Origin: Chloroflexota bacterium
GTDB taxonomy: Bacteria; Chloroflexota; Anaerolineae; Aggregatilineales; Phototrophicaceae
Assembly (NCBI GenBank): GCA_026713245.1
Contig: JAPOOU010000084.1
Location: 1-62,779 of the forward strand
Direction: 5' to 3'
DNA: 62,779 nt
Part shown: positions 34,089 through 43,687 of the stretch, in pieces
How positions within the stretch are numbered: the first letter of the stretch is position 1
Layout of the letters: each line of letters starts with the position of its first letter
Translations under genes and position numbers: made by a program
Notes under the pieces: generated by a model
Databases searched by the model: none
The model's input: only the letters and a program-made list of their open reading frames with translations
What the model was told of the DNA's origin: nothing

Positions 34089-35036
34089 GTGCGTGTACTG
34101 ATAACAGGTGGCGCCGGGTTCATAGGATCGCATTTGTGCGACCGATTTCTGAGTGATAGTCATCGCGTGGTGGCGGTTGACAATCTCATCACGGGCACCC
34201 AGGACAACATCTCTCACCTGGCTGGCAATCGTCATTTCGAATTCGTGTATCACGATGTCAGCAATTTCATCCACTTGCCCGGCCAGATCGACGCCGTTTT
34301 GCACTTTGCCTCTCCTGCCAGCCCGATAGACTATCTCAAGTATCCGATACAGACTTTGAAGGTCGGCGCGCTGGGCACGCACAACGCGCTGGGTTTGGCC
34401 CGGGCCAAGCGCGCGCGCTTTTTACTCGCGTCTACATCTGAGGTCTACGGCGACCCGAAGGTACACCCACAGAGCGAGGATTATGCTGGCAATGTTGATC
34501 CGGTTGGTCCACGTGGCGTATACGACGAAGCCAAACGTTATGCGGAAGCTCTGGTGATGGCTTATCATCGTCAACACGGTATGGACACGCGCATCGTGCG
34601 CATTTTCAACACCTACGGGCCGCGAATGCGCCTTGACGACGGGCGGGTTGTCCCCAATTTTGTTGGCCAGGCGATCCGTGGCGAGGCGCTGACGGTCTAT
34701 GGCGACGGCAGTCAAACGCGATGCTTTCAATTTATTGACGACCTGGTGGAGGGCGTTGTGCGTTTGCTTGACAGCGGTTTCGTCGAGCCGGTCAATATCG
34801 GTACCACTCGCGAAGTGAGCATCCTTGACTTTGCGAAAGTCGTCAACCGCGTATCGGCCAATCCCGCCGGCATCGTCTTTGACGACGGACTTCGGATTGA
34901 TGGCGATCCTCAGACGCGCAAACCGGATGCGAGCCGCGCCCATGATCTGCTCGATTGGCGACCGCAAGTGGCGCTGGAAGATGGCCTCACGCGCACAATC
35001 GCATATTTTCGTCAAGTTATCAACGCCACCACTTAA
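34089..35036 (+). CDS. uxs: UDP-glucuronate decarboxylase-like NAD-dependent sugar epimerase/dehydratase
   Basis: 315 residues. [12 protein letters not shown] is the NAD-binding motif. TSEVYGDP carries the catalytic Ser/Thr, and YDEAKR holds the Tyr and Lys of the SDR active site. The combination [19 protein letters not shown] with FNTYGPRM is typical of UDP-glucuronic acid decarboxylase, which makes UDP-xylose. A related dTDP or UDP epimerase is the alternative. The length is normal. GTG 34089 is preceded by GAGG at good spacing. It opens a run of tightly packed genes (35038-38908) for polysaccharide assembly and so would supply a pentose donor. Confidence 0.87.
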   Translation: MRVLITGGAGFIGSHLCDRFLSDSHRVVAVDNLITGTQDNISHLAGNRHFEFVYHDVSNFIHLPGQIDAVLHFASPASPIDYLKYPIQTLKVGALGTHNALGLARAKRARFLLASTSEVYGDPKVHPQSEDYAGNVDPVGPRGVYDEAKRYAEALVMAYHRQHGMDTRIVRIFNTYGPRMRLDDGRVVPNFVGQAIRGEALTVYGDGSQTRCFQFIDDLVEGVVRLLDSGFVEPVNIGTTREVSILDFAKVVNRVSANPAGIVFDDGLRIDGDPQTRKPDASRAHDLLDWRPQVALEDGLTRTIAYFRQVINATT

Positions 35037-35037
35037 G

Positions 35038-36498
35038 ATGCATGGGTTCCAGGACCTTTTGCGCGGCAGGACCTTCTGGCTGGTCATCGCAGTCGCCGCC
35101 GCGATTGCCAACCTCTTAGTAGCGACACCTGAAATCCTTGGCCTTACCCTCGCCAGCTTCTGTTTGATCGCGGCGCTCGCCTCTCCAACGGCAATGCTTG
35201 TCGTTTTGTTGGTTCTCGCGCCCCTGCGAGCGCTGATTGCGACAGAATCCGCTATTGATCTCCCGTTGGATATCGGTCAAATCCTTTTCGTTCTTTATGT
35301 TGGCGTTTGGCTGGCTCATCGTATCGCGCGTCGCAAACCCGTCGTTGCGTTACATCGCAATATCATATTGTCCGCAATCTTGTGCGTTTGCGCCGTTTTC
35401 GCGCTCGGGTCCTGGACAAGCGCCTCGCAGTCCGCCTGGTTGCGCGAGTGGCTAAAATGGATCTTGATAGCGGTTTTCGTATGGCAAATTACGATCTCGG
35501 AACATAGCTTCTGGCGCTGGCTGGTATTCGCGCTGCTCGTGGCCGCTACAGCAAATGCGCTTGTCGGCTTGTATATTTTCTTTGGTGGCAGCGGCGCAGA
35601 CCATCTCGCAATTTTGGGTCGGTTTTTCCGCGCCTTTGGCACCTTCGGGCAGCCGAATCCCTTTGCAGGATTCATGGGGCTTATGCTCCCGCTCGCATTA
35701 ATGGGCGCCTTTGTTCAGGTTAGCTCGATTCTTTCCGTGTGCCGCAGGAAACAGGGGATTCACTGGTATTCCCTGGGGCTCCTTATCTGCTTCGGGCTGT
35801 CAGCGGCCTTGATTTCGGCCGCGTTACTTGCATCCTGGAGTCGCGGCGCCTGGCTCGGCACAGCGGTTTCAGCAGCAGTTATGGTCTTTGCGCTGCCAAA
35901 ACGCGCCACAACCGGATTCGCCGCCGCCCTTGGTCTAGCATTTCTGATAGTGGGTCTATGGTTAGGAGGATTATTACCGCGGTCCATTGTCAATCGCTTG
36001 ACGGCTTCTGCTGAAGATTTTCTCACGATGGAAGATGTTCGGGGCGTTGATGTCAGCCCGATAAACTACGCTGTGGTTGAAAGAATCGCCCATTGGCAGG
36101 CGGCGCTTCATATGGCGCGATCAAACCCAATTCTGGGGGTCGGGCTGGGAAACTACGAAATCGTCTATGACCGGTATCGACTCATCAATTGGAAGGAGCC
36201 ATTGGGGCATGCGCATAACTTCTATCTGAATACGCTAGCGGAAACCGGCGTGCTCGGATTGGCCGCGTATCTGGCTTTTTGGCTCGTGATAATTATCGTC
36301 ACCTGGCGCGCGCGCGCGCATCCGGATTCATATGCTCGCGCAACAGCGATCGGGCTGCTTGGCAGTTGGACATACCTGGCAGTCCATAGCATTTTTGATA
36401 ACCTCTTCGTAAACAACGTCTTTCTGCACATTGGTGTATTATTGGGTATACTTGCGATTTTGTATTCGCAACTCAGTCACAAGCTGATTCTGGATTAA
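35038..36498 (+). CDS. O-antigen ligase/polymerase family membrane protein
   Basis: 486 residues with 11-12 transmembrane helices. The Wzy_C region around residues 240-420 includes ASWSRGAWLGT and the conserved GLGNYEIVYDRYRL followed by GHAHNFYLNTLAETG; the His-containing loop faces outside and is needed for glycan transfer in WaaL-type enzymes. It should polymerise or attach a lipid-linked glycan on the outer face of the membrane. The frame is open upstream inside the uxs gene, but ATG 35038, two bases after the uxs stop, gives the natural start. It is the second ligase-type domain in this locus; the first is in the fusion protein at 30758. Confidence 0.85.
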   Translation: MHGFQDLLRGRTFWLVIAVAAAIANLLVATPEILGLTLASFCLIAALASPTAMLVVLLVLAPLRALIATESAIDLPLDIGQILFVLYVGVWLAHRIARRKPVVALHRNIILSAILCVCAVFALGSWTSASQSAWLREWLKWILIAVFVWQITISEHSFWRWLVFALLVAATANALVGLYIFFGGSGADHLAILGRFFRAFGTFGQPNPFAGFMGLMLPLALMGAFVQVSSILSVCRRKQGIHWYSLGLLICFGLSAALISAALLASWSRGAWLGTAVSAAVMVFALPKRATTGFAAALGLAFLIVGLWLGGLLPRSIVNRLTASAEDFLTMEDVRGVDVSPINYAVVERIAHWQAALHMARSNPILGVGLGNYEIVYDRYRLINWKEPLGHAHNFYLNTLAETGVLGLAAYLAFWLVIIIVTWRARAHPDSYARATAIGLLGSWTYLAVHSIFDNLFVNNVFLHIGVLLGILAILYSQLSHKLILD

Positions 36499-36500
36499 CT

Positions 36501-37106
36501 ATGTCCCAAGCGATTACGCCGGATGTTTCGTCCAAAAGCGAAGGTTACCAAGGGCTGTCAACGCCGATTGATCGTTTCATCATTGCCCTCGCAAGACGGG
36601 TCGGCGGCAGACGCGCGAAAGAAGTCGAGCGATTTATCAAATTCGCATTCATCGGTTTACTGGGCTTTGTCATCGACTTTGGCGTTCTTTTTATTCTGCA
36701 GTCGACAGTCTTGCCAGCGGCAGACGACCAAAACATCGCGTTGCCGCTCAACGTGGCGCTCGCAACCACCATTAGCTTTACATTGGCTGTCAGCAGCAAT
36801 TTCACATGGAATCGTCTCTGGACGTACCCGGATTCAAGATCATATTCAGTCCGTCGCCAATTGACGCAATTCGCCCTAGTCAGCGTGATCGGCTGGATCG
36901 GCCGAACTTTCTGGATTACGAGTTCCTTTGCCGTCGTTGGCCTTTGGTCGACCACCGCGATCCAAAGCGTGATTTCGACCTACAACCCTGTTCTACAAGA
37001 CGAGTTGAAACTAGGCACGATGATCTCGCAGTTTATTGGTGTCATAGTGGTGATGATTTGGAATTTCCTCGCAAACCGCTACTGGACCTTTAACGACGTC
37101 GAATAA
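36501..37106 (+). CDS. GtrA-family membrane protein
   Basis: 201 residues. About 45 cytoplasmic residues are followed by four transmembrane helices in the GtrA layout: FIKFAFIGLLGFVIDFGVLF, then ATTISFTLAVSSNFTWNRLW and FLANRYWTF at the end. Members are thought to help move undecaprenyl-linked sugars across the membrane or assist glycosyltransferases. It lies two bases after the ligase gene and one base before the GT4 gene, consistent with a shared transcript and a role in exporting the lipid-linked sugar. Confidence 0.88.
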   Translation: MSQAITPDVSSKSEGYQGLSTPIDRFIIALARRVGGRRAKEVERFIKFAFIGLLGFVIDFGVLFILQSTVLPAADDQNIALPLNVALATTISFTLAVSSNFTWNRLWTYPDSRSYSVRRQLTQFALVSVIGWIGRTFWITSSFAVVGLWSTTAIQSVISTYNPVLQDELKLGTMISQFIGVIVVMIWNFLANRYWTFNDVE

Positions 37107-37107
37107 C

Positions 37108-38244
37108 GTGTCCCGTATTGCCATCGACTACACACCTGCGTATGAACAGGGTGGCGGAATCGGGCGCTACGTTCGCGAGCTGACGGCCGCGATGGCCCTA
37201 GAAGATCCGGTGACGGACTATCGGCTCTTCGTCGCCGGCTCGAAACGCAATCAACTCTCCCATCCGCCCGGACCCAACTTCGATTGGCGGACGACAATCT
37301 TGACCCCACGGTGGCTGGCAAGGATCTGGCAGCGCGCTCGAGTTCCGTTGCCAGTCGAAGCCTTCACCGGGCCGGTGGATCTGTTCCATGCGACCGACTT
37401 TGTCATGCCACCGACATTGCCCCGGACGCGAAGCTTGCTGACAGTGCATGACCTATCCTTCATTCGCGTGCCAGATGCCGCCAGCCCGTCTCTTAGACGA
37501 TACCTGGAAGCCGTCGTGCCGCGTTCTGTTAAGCGGGCCGATCACGTACTGGCGGATTCCCAGGCGACTAAAGACGATCTCATGGAATTCTACCGGACGC
37601 CTGCCGACAAGATCAGCGTTCTGTATTCCGCAGTGGATAGCCGTTTCGGTCGGGTGACGGACGAATCGGCATTACAAGAAGTATTGGATAGGCACGGTTT
37701 GAAAGATTTAGCATATGTCCTGTCGGTCGGTACAGTCCAGCCGCGCAAAAACTATAGCGGAGCAATCCGCGCATTATCAAGACTGCGGGATGAAGGCATA
37801 GACTTGCATTATGCAGTTGCAGGCGGCAGCGGTTGGCTCGAAGACGAAATGTATCGCAGCATCAGGGATACGGCGATGGACGATCGCGTCCATATCCTTG
37901 GTTTCATCCCGGATGAGGACCTGCCCGCCCTCTACTCCGGCGCGCGGGCGCTTCTCGCCGTCTCTCTGTATGAAGGCTTCGGACTACCTGTTCTGGAGGC
38001 TATGGCCTGTGGAACACCGGTGATCACGAGCAATCTGTCGTCGCTTCCAGAAGTTGCCGGCGACGCCGGCATTCTGGTGGACCCGCTGGATACCGAAGCA
38101 ATCAGCGATGCTATTATGCGGCTATTGACCGACGCCGCCTTACGAAAGCAGCTAGTCGCCGCGGGCCTTGAGCATGTAAAGCGATTCTCCTGGGCGCGTG
38201 CAGCGAGCCAACTTAAATCCATCTACGATGAATTGCTTGGCTAG
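37108..38244 (+). CDS. GT4-family glycosyltransferase
   Basis: 378 residues with two Rossmann domains (GT-B). The N-terminus has GGGIGRYVRELTAAM, the acceptor-side glycine loop. SVGTVQPRKNYSGAIRAL and the E(x7)E block EGFGLPVLEAMACGTPVI bind the nucleotide sugar in a retaining mannosyl/glucosyltransferase. SSLPEVAGDAGILVDP is also typical. It probably adds a hexose, such as mannose, to a lipid-linked glycan in the cytoplasm. It starts with GTG one base after the gtrA stop. The sugar cannot be read from sequence. Confidence 0.93.
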   Translation: MSRIAIDYTPAYEQGGGIGRYVRELTAAMALEDPVTDYRLFVAGSKRNQLSHPPGPNFDWRTTILTPRWLARIWQRARVPLPVEAFTGPVDLFHATDFVMPPTLPRTRSLLTVHDLSFIRVPDAASPSLRRYLEAVVPRSVKRADHVLADSQATKDDLMEFYRTPADKISVLYSAVDSRFGRVTDESALQEVLDRHGLKDLAYVLSVGTVQPRKNYSGAIRALSRLRDEGIDLHYAVAGGSGWLEDEMYRSIRDTAMDDRVHILGFIPDEDLPALYSGARALLAVSLYEGFGLPVLEAMACGTPVITSNLSSLPEVAGDAGILVDPLDTEAISDAIMRLLTDAALRKQLVAAGLEHVKRFSWARAASQLKSIYDELLG

Positions 38245-38290
38245 TCAGTAAATGCCATAGTCCTGTGAAGAAGCGAGGTCTTCATTACGT

Positions 38291-38908
38291 ATGAACATGG
38301 CGAATAGCGAAAAAATCTCTCATGGGAACGAAGCGCTTGTTCTCTTGGTGCTGGCGCTCGCAGGTTACCTGTTGCCGTGGGTAACAGCCCCAAATTCGGC
38401 TATGACGCTCAACGCCTTCGATTTGGCCGAGTGGACGAGCTTGCATCCACTGCAGCAGGGTGCGACGCCGCAACTGCTTGTGCCCTTGCTGCTGCGCGCG
38501 CAACTGTCGATTCTAGCGACGTTGATCGCGCTTTGGTCGACCAGCCGAAACGAGCGTATTCTCGCCTTCCTATTCGTCGTCTTGGTGGCGGCTGCACAAC
38601 TTCCTCCGCTGGAGTTTCTGAACAACATCGCCGATGCAAACTACCGGCAACTGCTGTTTCTCGCCGTTGCGACGATCCTCTTGGCAACTGGACTGGGCTA
38701 CATGCTGCCGGCGCGGTTTCGGCCCATTGTCATCATCTTGCTTGCGATTACGGGAATTGTCACGTCGCTCCTGGGACAGTCGCAAGCGATTGAGCTGTAT
38801 CAAGTTACGCTGGAGCGAGGCGAGACAGGTGGCGGCTTATGGCTAATCATAGTGGCTTATGCCGCTTTGGGTCTCAATATGCTGCGAAGATTCCTAAGAC
38901 GTCGATGA
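38291..38908 (+). CDS. Small polytopic membrane protein of unknown function
   Basis: 205 residues with five or six hydrophobic segments (near 16-35, 60-80, 90-105, 118-135, 140-160 and 178-195) and a basic C-terminus, RRFLRRR. No motif is recognised. It follows the GT4 gene by 46 bases on the same strand, the last member of the polysaccharide group, and its end overlaps the convergent DinB gene by 15 bases. Whether it serves the glycan pathway is open. Confidence 0.65.
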   Translation: MNMANSEKISHGNEALVLLVLALAGYLLPWVTAPNSAMTLNAFDLAEWTSLHPLQQGATPQLLVPLLLRAQLSILATLIALWSTSRNERILAFLFVVLVAAAQLPPLEFLNNIADANYRQLLFLAVATILLATGLGYMLPARFRPIVIILLAITGIVTSLLGQSQAIELYQVTLERGETGGGLWLIIVAYAALGLNMLRRFLRRR

Positions 38909-39385
38909 TGTAAGATATGCGGCCGGCTTTCCTAGAGCTTCGGCAATCATCGTCATCTGACCAACGTGGTAGCTTTCATGGAAATGGAAATACAGCAGGC
39001 TATCGAATACGCTGTTTTTGCCGTACCCGGATGGTCTCAGCAGCGCTGCATCGTCTATTGACTGCAAGCTCGCCTGTAACCAGCATTGTGTCTCGTTGAA
39101 CAGGCGCACTAATTCATCGAACTGCAGCACCGATTCGTCTTGATAGCCGATTGGACTGCTGCCATGACGATATCGCGCTCGTCGCGCGTCCGACCATACG
39201 TTTTCCGCACCAAGCAGACTCAATGGCGTGGTTCGGGCGGAAACGATATGGCCCAATAGCCAGTTGATGCTGTGCGAATTGTCGAAAGGCTGGAACAGGC
39301 TTTCAGCATGGCCGACGACAGCTACTTGCATACGAATTGTTTCCGCGCTGTATTCAAAGCAATTCAAGAGAGCCCTGTGGAGCAT
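38894..39385 (-). CDS. DinB-like metal-binding protein
   Basis: 163 residues of the four-helix DinB/YfiT fold. The three metal-binding histidines are visible: NWLLGHIV (about residue 46) and HFHESYHVGQM (about 132-140). Relatives include bacillithiol and mycothiol transferases and damage-inducible proteins; others have unknown roles. AAGGAGGA precedes ATG 39385. It is the next gene on the minus strand after acpP but is separated from it by a terminator, so it probably has its own promoter. Confidence 0.87.
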   Translation of the reverse strand: MLHRALLNCFEYSAETIRMQVAVVGHAESLFQPFDNSHSINWLLGHIVSARTTPLSLLGAENVWSDARRARYRHGSSPIGYQDESVLQFDELVRLFNETQCWLQASLQSIDDAALLRPSGYGKNSVFDSLLYFHFHESYHVGQMTMIAEALGKPAAYLTSSTS

Positions 39386-39498
39386 CGCCTATATCCTCCT
39401 TAGCGCAGGTCGGTTTTCTTCTATGCTTATACACGCTTGGCCTGCAAGTCCGGTCCAAAGACAGGCGGCTTGCCGCTGCTTTGTCGATGTCGGCCTCG

Positions 39499-39527
39499 GA
39501 AAATGAAAAGAGGCAGCAGGCGCTGCC
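39499..39527 (-). terminator. Intrinsic terminator after acpP
   Basis: On the minus strand GGCAGC pairs with GCTGCC around a 4-base loop and is followed by TCTTTTCATTTT. It lies 36 bases downstream of the acpP stop. Confidence 0.6.
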
Positions 39528-39562
39528 CCGTTCAGTTTAGAAAATGCCCGTTGCGTATCGGA

Positions 39563-39799
39563 TTATTCCATGTTGGATTGAATATACTGCACAGCTTGAC
39601 CAACAGTTTCGATTCGCTGCGCGTCCTCATCGCTGATTTCGCCGCCGAATTCTTCCTCAAATGCCATGATCAATTCGACGAGGTCGAGCGAGTCGGCTTC
39701 CAGATCTTCGCGGAAACTCGCGGTACTGACGACACGTTCTTCTTCCACACCAAGCAACTCGACCACGATTCCTTTGACCCGATCTTCAATAGATGCCAT
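39563..39799 (-). CDS. acpP: Acyl carrier protein
   Basis: 78 residues, strongly acidic. The phosphopantetheine attachment Ser sits in [19 protein letters not shown] at the start of helix [13 protein letters not shown] is the standard ACP motif. It carries growing fatty acyl chains for FabF and donates acyl groups to PlsX, both encoded at 21.8-24.1 kb. ATG 39799 follows AGGAG at 8 bases; GTG 39808 would add three residues. It has its own promoter and terminator, so it is monocistronic. The usual link to fabF is broken here. Confidence 0.96.
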   Translation of the reverse strand: MASIEDRVKGIVVELLGVEEERVVSTASFREDLEADSLDLVELIMAFEEEFGGEISDEDAQRIETVGQAVQYIQSNME

Positions 39800-39847
39800 C
39801 TTGGTCACTCCTCCCCAACGGAATCTTTAGCACTCACATAAGCGCCA

Positions 39848-39876
39848 ATTATACCGTTTATCACTTTCCATGCCAG
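39848..39876 (-). promoter_or_regulatory. Candidate promoter of acpP
   Basis: Minus-strand CTGGCA (39876-39871), 17 bases, then a perfect TATAAT (39853-39848), with a leader of about 40 bases before ATG 39799. Confidence 0.5.
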
Positions 39877-39983
39877 CCTGTATGGCGGCGACGCGCATAA
39901 TTGACACGTCAAAACTTCGACAGTAGGATGATTCGGCGGCGACCTGGAATTATCAACCGCCTCAATTAAGGGAACACTTCTTT

Positions 39984-41027
39984 ATGCCTAAAGTCACGGA
40001 AACACCTTCAACCGAAAGCCGCAAACTGGACCACATCCGGATCAACCTGCAAGAGGATGTACAGTTTCCCCGAATCAGCACCGGGCTTGAACGGTATCGA
40101 TTTACTCACCAGGCGCTTCCCGAGTTAAGCTTGCATGATATCGATACGTCGCTTCAAGTATTCGGCAAGCCACTAAAGTCGCCGATCATGATTTCATCGA
40201 TGACAGGCGGGACCGAAACCGCGAGGCGCATCAACGGACATCTTGCGGCGGCGGCCCAAGATCATGGTATTGCGATGGGCTTGGGCTCACAGCGAGCCGC
40301 GATAGAAGATGAATCCTTGGGAAGCTCCTTTCATATCCGTCAGGTGGCGCCGGACATCCTGCTATTCGCCAACCTCGGCGCAGTGCAGCTCAATTATGGC
40401 TACGGCATTGAAGAGTGTCGCAAGGCCATAGACATGGTGGCTGCCGACGCCTTGATTCTTCATTTCAATGTTCTGCAGGAAGCCGTTCAAGCCGAGGGTG
40501 ATGTCGATTTTTCCGGTCTCTTAATGAAAGTAGAGTCAATATGCAGGCATCTCGGGGCGCCGGTTATCGCCAAGGAAGTTGGCTGGGGCTTTTCCCACAG
40601 AAACGTATGCGATTTGGCCAACGCGGGCGTCTCAGCAATTGATGTTGCCGGATCAGGAGGCACGTCCTGGAGCGAAGTGGAGTATCACCGCGCGCCGACG
40701 CCTTTCCACGCGCGCGTGGCCCGCAGCTTCGCTGACTGGGGAATCCCTACTGCTGAGGCCCTGACTTACGCGCGGACGGCGGCCCCAGATTTGCCGGTGT
40801 TCGCCAGCGGGGGCTTGCGCGACGGCGTCGATATCGCCAAATGTATCGCGTTGGGCGCGTGTCTTGCCGGCCTGGCAAGCCCGTTCCTAAGCGCGGCGGA
40901 CGAATCGGCCGAAGCGGTTGATCTATTAATAGCCGAATTGAACGCGCAATTGCGTATCGCGATGTTGTGCACGGCTTCGCAAGATATCGCCCAACTCCGC
41001 AATGCGGAGCTCAAGCCAATTGATTGA
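39984..41027 (+). CDS. fni: Type 2 isopentenyl-diphosphate isomerase (FMN-dependent)
   Basis: 347 residues. It interconverts IPP and DMAPP using reduced FMN and NADPH. KLDHIRINL at the N-terminus binds substrate, MISSMTGGT and GLGSQRAAIED bind FMN, HFNVLQEAVQAEGD contains the Gln-Glu pair of the active site, and VAGSGGTSW with ASGGLRDGVDIAK are later FMN contacts. With mevalonate kinase, the decarboxylase and IPK at 4-8 kb this completes a set of mevalonate-route enzymes within one window, though it lies 32 kb away. It runs plus-strand, divergent from acpP, and converges on hemW after six bases. Confidence 0.95.
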   Translation: MPKVTETPSTESRKLDHIRINLQEDVQFPRISTGLERYRFTHQALPELSLHDIDTSLQVFGKPLKSPIMISSMTGGTETARRINGHLAAAAQDHGIAMGLGSQRAAIEDESLGSSFHIRQVAPDILLFANLGAVQLNYGYGIEECRKAIDMVAADALILHFNVLQEAVQAEGDVDFSGLLMKVESICRHLGAPVIAKEVGWGFSHRNVCDLANAGVSAIDVAGSGGTSWSEVEYHRAPTPFHARVARSFADWGIPTAEALTYARTAAPDLPVFASGGLRDGVDIAKCIALGACLAGLASPFLSAADESAEAVDLLIAELNAQLRIAMLCTASQDIAQLRNAELKPID

Positions 41028-41032
41028 ATCGC

Positions 41033-42205
41033 TCACACCAGTTCCCGGATAACCGCGTTGCTTAGCAACCGACCCCGCTCGCTCAAGCGGACGCGGTCCC
41101 TTTCCACATGAATCAAGCCCAAGGTTTGCATTTTCCCAATGCCGACCGAGAACTTATCGGCGATATCCACGCCGAAACGCCTTCGGAATGTCGGACGATG
41201 TATCCCCTCGCGCGTTAGTCTTATGCTCATCATAACAGTCTCATAAAGGTCTTCCCTGCTGTTGACCTTCGTCGACTTGGCCACGGCCGGCGTAAGTGGA
41301 AAATCATATTCTGCGCCTGAACGCTTGTTGAGTGACTCGACATATCGTACGGGATTGGCTATGTTGGAATAACGAACGCCGCCTGCGAATCCGTGCGCGC
41401 CGGCGCCGAATCCAAGGTAGGGTAAGTTGCGCCAGTACTGTAAGTTATGGCGACATTCGAATTGCGGACGCGTCCAGTTACTAATCTCGTATTGCGCGTA
41501 TCCATCGCCTGCCAGGCGGCGCGACGCAAATTCGTACAGATCTGCGAAATTGTCGTCATCGGGCCGTGGCAGTGCGCCGGCGTCGACTTGCGCCCGTAAT
41601 GACGTTCCACCCTTCAACTCCAGACCGTACATCGAAACATGTTCCGGCGCATAACCGAGAATGGCGTCAACCGTGGGCTTCCATTCGGCGAGGGACTCGC
41701 CAGGCGACCCAAAGATGACGTCCAGGTTCACATTATCGAAACCCGCCTGCCGCGCGCAGCGCACGGCGTATTCGACAGCATCGAGGTCATGGCGACGCTC
41801 GAATAGGCGGAGGACTCTTCCCGATGCGGACTGCATGCCAACGCTTAACCGGTTGATGCCGGCCTCACGCAATTCGCGTAAATACGCAGTCGATATGTCA
41901 TTAGGATTGGCCTCTATCGAGACTTCAAGATCGACAGCCAGCGAGAAGCGCTTCGCCAAGCAATGCAGGATGTCCCGATAGTGGCGCGCTGCGAGCAGGG
42001 ACGGGGTGCCGCCTCCGAAGTAGACGGTATGAATCTCCCGATGTGGATTGTTCGCGGAGGCAACCTGTATCTCTTGGCGCAGCGCGCGAATATACGCTGG
42101 AATCAGCGATTCAAGATCGGTGTAGACGTTGAACGCGCAGTAGCTGCAACGTGTCTCGCAAAAGGGTATGTGGATGTATGTGGAAAGCGGCGCTTGTGGG
42201 CTCAT
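41033..42205 (-). CDS. hemW: HemW-like radical SAM protein (coproporphyrinogen III oxidase-like)
   Basis: About 390 residues. YIHIPFCETRCSYCAFN carries the CxxxCxxC motif that binds the radical-SAM [4Fe-4S] cluster. YFGGGTPSLL, SIEANPNDI, RLSVGMQS and the C-terminal HemN domain (REDLYETVMMSIRLT) follow in the normal order. Bacterial HemW proteins are heme chaperones rather than oxidases and lack the extra N-terminal substrate-binding part of HemN; this one begins directly at the motif, so HemW is the better name. ATG 42205 is chosen, but no ribosome-binding site is evident, and TTG 42223 is also possible. No other heme gene is near. Confidence 0.88.
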   Translation of the reverse strand: MSPQAPLSTYIHIPFCETRCSYCAFNVYTDLESLIPAYIRALRQEIQVASANNPHREIHTVYFGGGTPSLLAARHYRDILHCLAKRFSLAVDLEVSIEANPNDISTAYLRELREAGINRLSVGMQSASGRVLRLFERRHDLDAVEYAVRCARQAGFDNVNLDVIFGSPGESLAEWKPTVDAILGYAPEHVSMYGLELKGGTSLRAQVDAGALPRPDDDNFADLYEFASRRLAGDGYAQYEISNWTRPQFECRHNLQYWRNLPYLGFGAGAHGFAGGVRYSNIANPVRYVESLNKRSGAEYDFPLTPAVAKSTKVNSREDLYETVMMSIRLTREGIHRPTFRRRFGVDIADKFSVGIGKMQTLGLIHVERDRVRLSERGRLLSNAVIRELV

Positions 42206-42460
42206 GATCGCGGCTGGTTTCAACGCAAGCCAGAGATTGCGCCAATGTTATTACTAAAATATAATTATGCAAGTCAACGTTCCCAGACATTTTCGCTAGA
42301 GAGTCTGGTCGGGTCGGCAACTCCACAAGCTAGCAGGCAGGATGTTGTGCAAGCCCGAAGCAATCGAATCGGAACAATCAGCGGAACCGAGTCCACGGGT
42401 ATGGACGCGGTCGGTATTTGTATTTGCAAATTCCATGACCTCCGGCATTAGGGTAACGCG

Positions 42461-43585
42461 ATGAACTTTTTGCGGCGTCTACTTGGCATGTCTCCTCCCC
42501 ACGAGGGAAGGGACGGGATGTCTCGTCGTGTATCCCATGTTACACGCAGCAGGGACGCGCCGGCAGCGCCCACGCCAAGCGCAGCCGACGCCGAAGCCCA
42601 GCTCGTCGACGACGGCGTTGACCTGGAGGAACTGCCACCCGAGCAGCCTCCGCTGGAGGTCCATGATCGAGCGGCTCCAGAAACCGAATCAGGCCAAGAA
42701 CCTAAAATACTGCCGGTACAGAGGCAGACCGCAATTCAACGGCGGCCACGCGCCGAACCTGCGCCGCCGCGACGCGAGCCTCCTCGGGAGTACAAGCCCA
42801 AGCGCGCATTGACCTACGGCATCGCGACAGATGTCGGCAAGCTACGTGACAACAACGAAGATGCCTGTTTCGCCATGCAATGGCATACGATGTCTGTGGA
42901 GAATCGCCCGGACTTTGGATTCTTTGCTGTTGCGGATGGTATGGGCGGACATCTCGATGGCGAAAGAGCGGCAGGCATCGCAGTTCAGACGCTCGCGTCA
43001 GAGATGCTGCACAGCGTCTATATGCCCCTGCTGCGGAATTTCAAAGCCGCGGAAAAGACTACAATTCTTGAAGCCTTGGTCGCCGCGTCGGAAAAGGCGA
43101 ATTCAGCGGTCATTGACGCAGTGCCGGGTGGCGGCACGACCTTGTCCACGGTGGCAATTGTGGGCAATCTTGCCTATCTTGTACATGTGGGCGACAGTCG
43201 CGCCTATCTGATCCACAACGATGAAATCGAGCAGTTGACGACCGACCACACCTTGGTGCAGCGATTGATCGAAATGAAAGAACTCACGCCCGAAGAAGCC
43301 GAGTATTATCCGCAGAAGAATGTGCTTTACCGAGCGATCGGACAGAATGAGAGCCTAAAAGTGGAAAGGTTGATTCGCACTTTGCCCTCGGCGGCTCAAA
43401 TGTTAATCTGCAGTGATGGCTTATGGGACCTGGTGAATGACGAAACGATGAAGCGCGTGACGCTCGAATCACCAAGCCCGCAAGAAGCCTGTGATCGGCT
43501 GGTAAGCCTTGCCAATGACCGCGGCGGAACAGACAATATTTCCGTCATTATACTGAATGTCCCGGAAAACGACGTCAGTATCTAG
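42461..43585 (+). CDS. PP2C-type serine/threonine protein phosphatase
   Basis: 374 residues. The first 120 residues are disordered, rich in Pro, Glu, Ala and Arg, and look like a linker or docking tail. The PP2C domain then has the metal-binding motifs in order: KLRDNNEDA, VADGMGGHLDGE, GGGTTLSTV, HVGDSRAYLI, LICSDGLWDLV and GGTDNISVI. It removes phosphate from Ser/Thr in a Mn/Mg-dependent way. There is no transmembrane segment, so it is cytoplasmic. In many bacteria such genes neighbour a Ser/Thr kinase; none is in this window. A response regulator follows after 102 bases. Confidence 0.92.
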   Translation: MNFLRRLLGMSPPHEGRDGMSRRVSHVTRSRDAPAAPTPSAADAEAQLVDDGVDLEELPPEQPPLEVHDRAAPETESGQEPKILPVQRQTAIQRRPRAEPAPPRREPPREYKPKRALTYGIATDVGKLRDNNEDACFAMQWHTMSVENRPDFGFFAVADGMGGHLDGERAAGIAVQTLASEMLHSVYMPLLRNFKAAEKTTILEALVAASEKANSAVIDAVPGGGTTLSTVAIVGNLAYLVHVGDSRAYLIHNDEIEQLTTDHTLVQRLIEMKELTPEEAEYYPQKNVLYRAIGQNESLKVERLIRTLPSAAQMLICSDGLWDLVNDETMKRVTLESPSPQEACDRLVSLANDRGGTDNISVIILNVPENDVSI

Positions 43586-43687
43586 ACTATGTCGCATTGC
43601 GTTGAGACTGCAAACAATGATCATATCTATTTGCACAAATTACAGCATGATGATCTGCCAATCATCTGAAGGAATAGACTGGAAAAA

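Noticed and set aside
39826..39840. CIRCE-like half site TTAGCACTC upstream of acpP
   Set aside because: The second half (GAGTGCTAA at 9 bases) is absent; acpP is not a heat shock gene.
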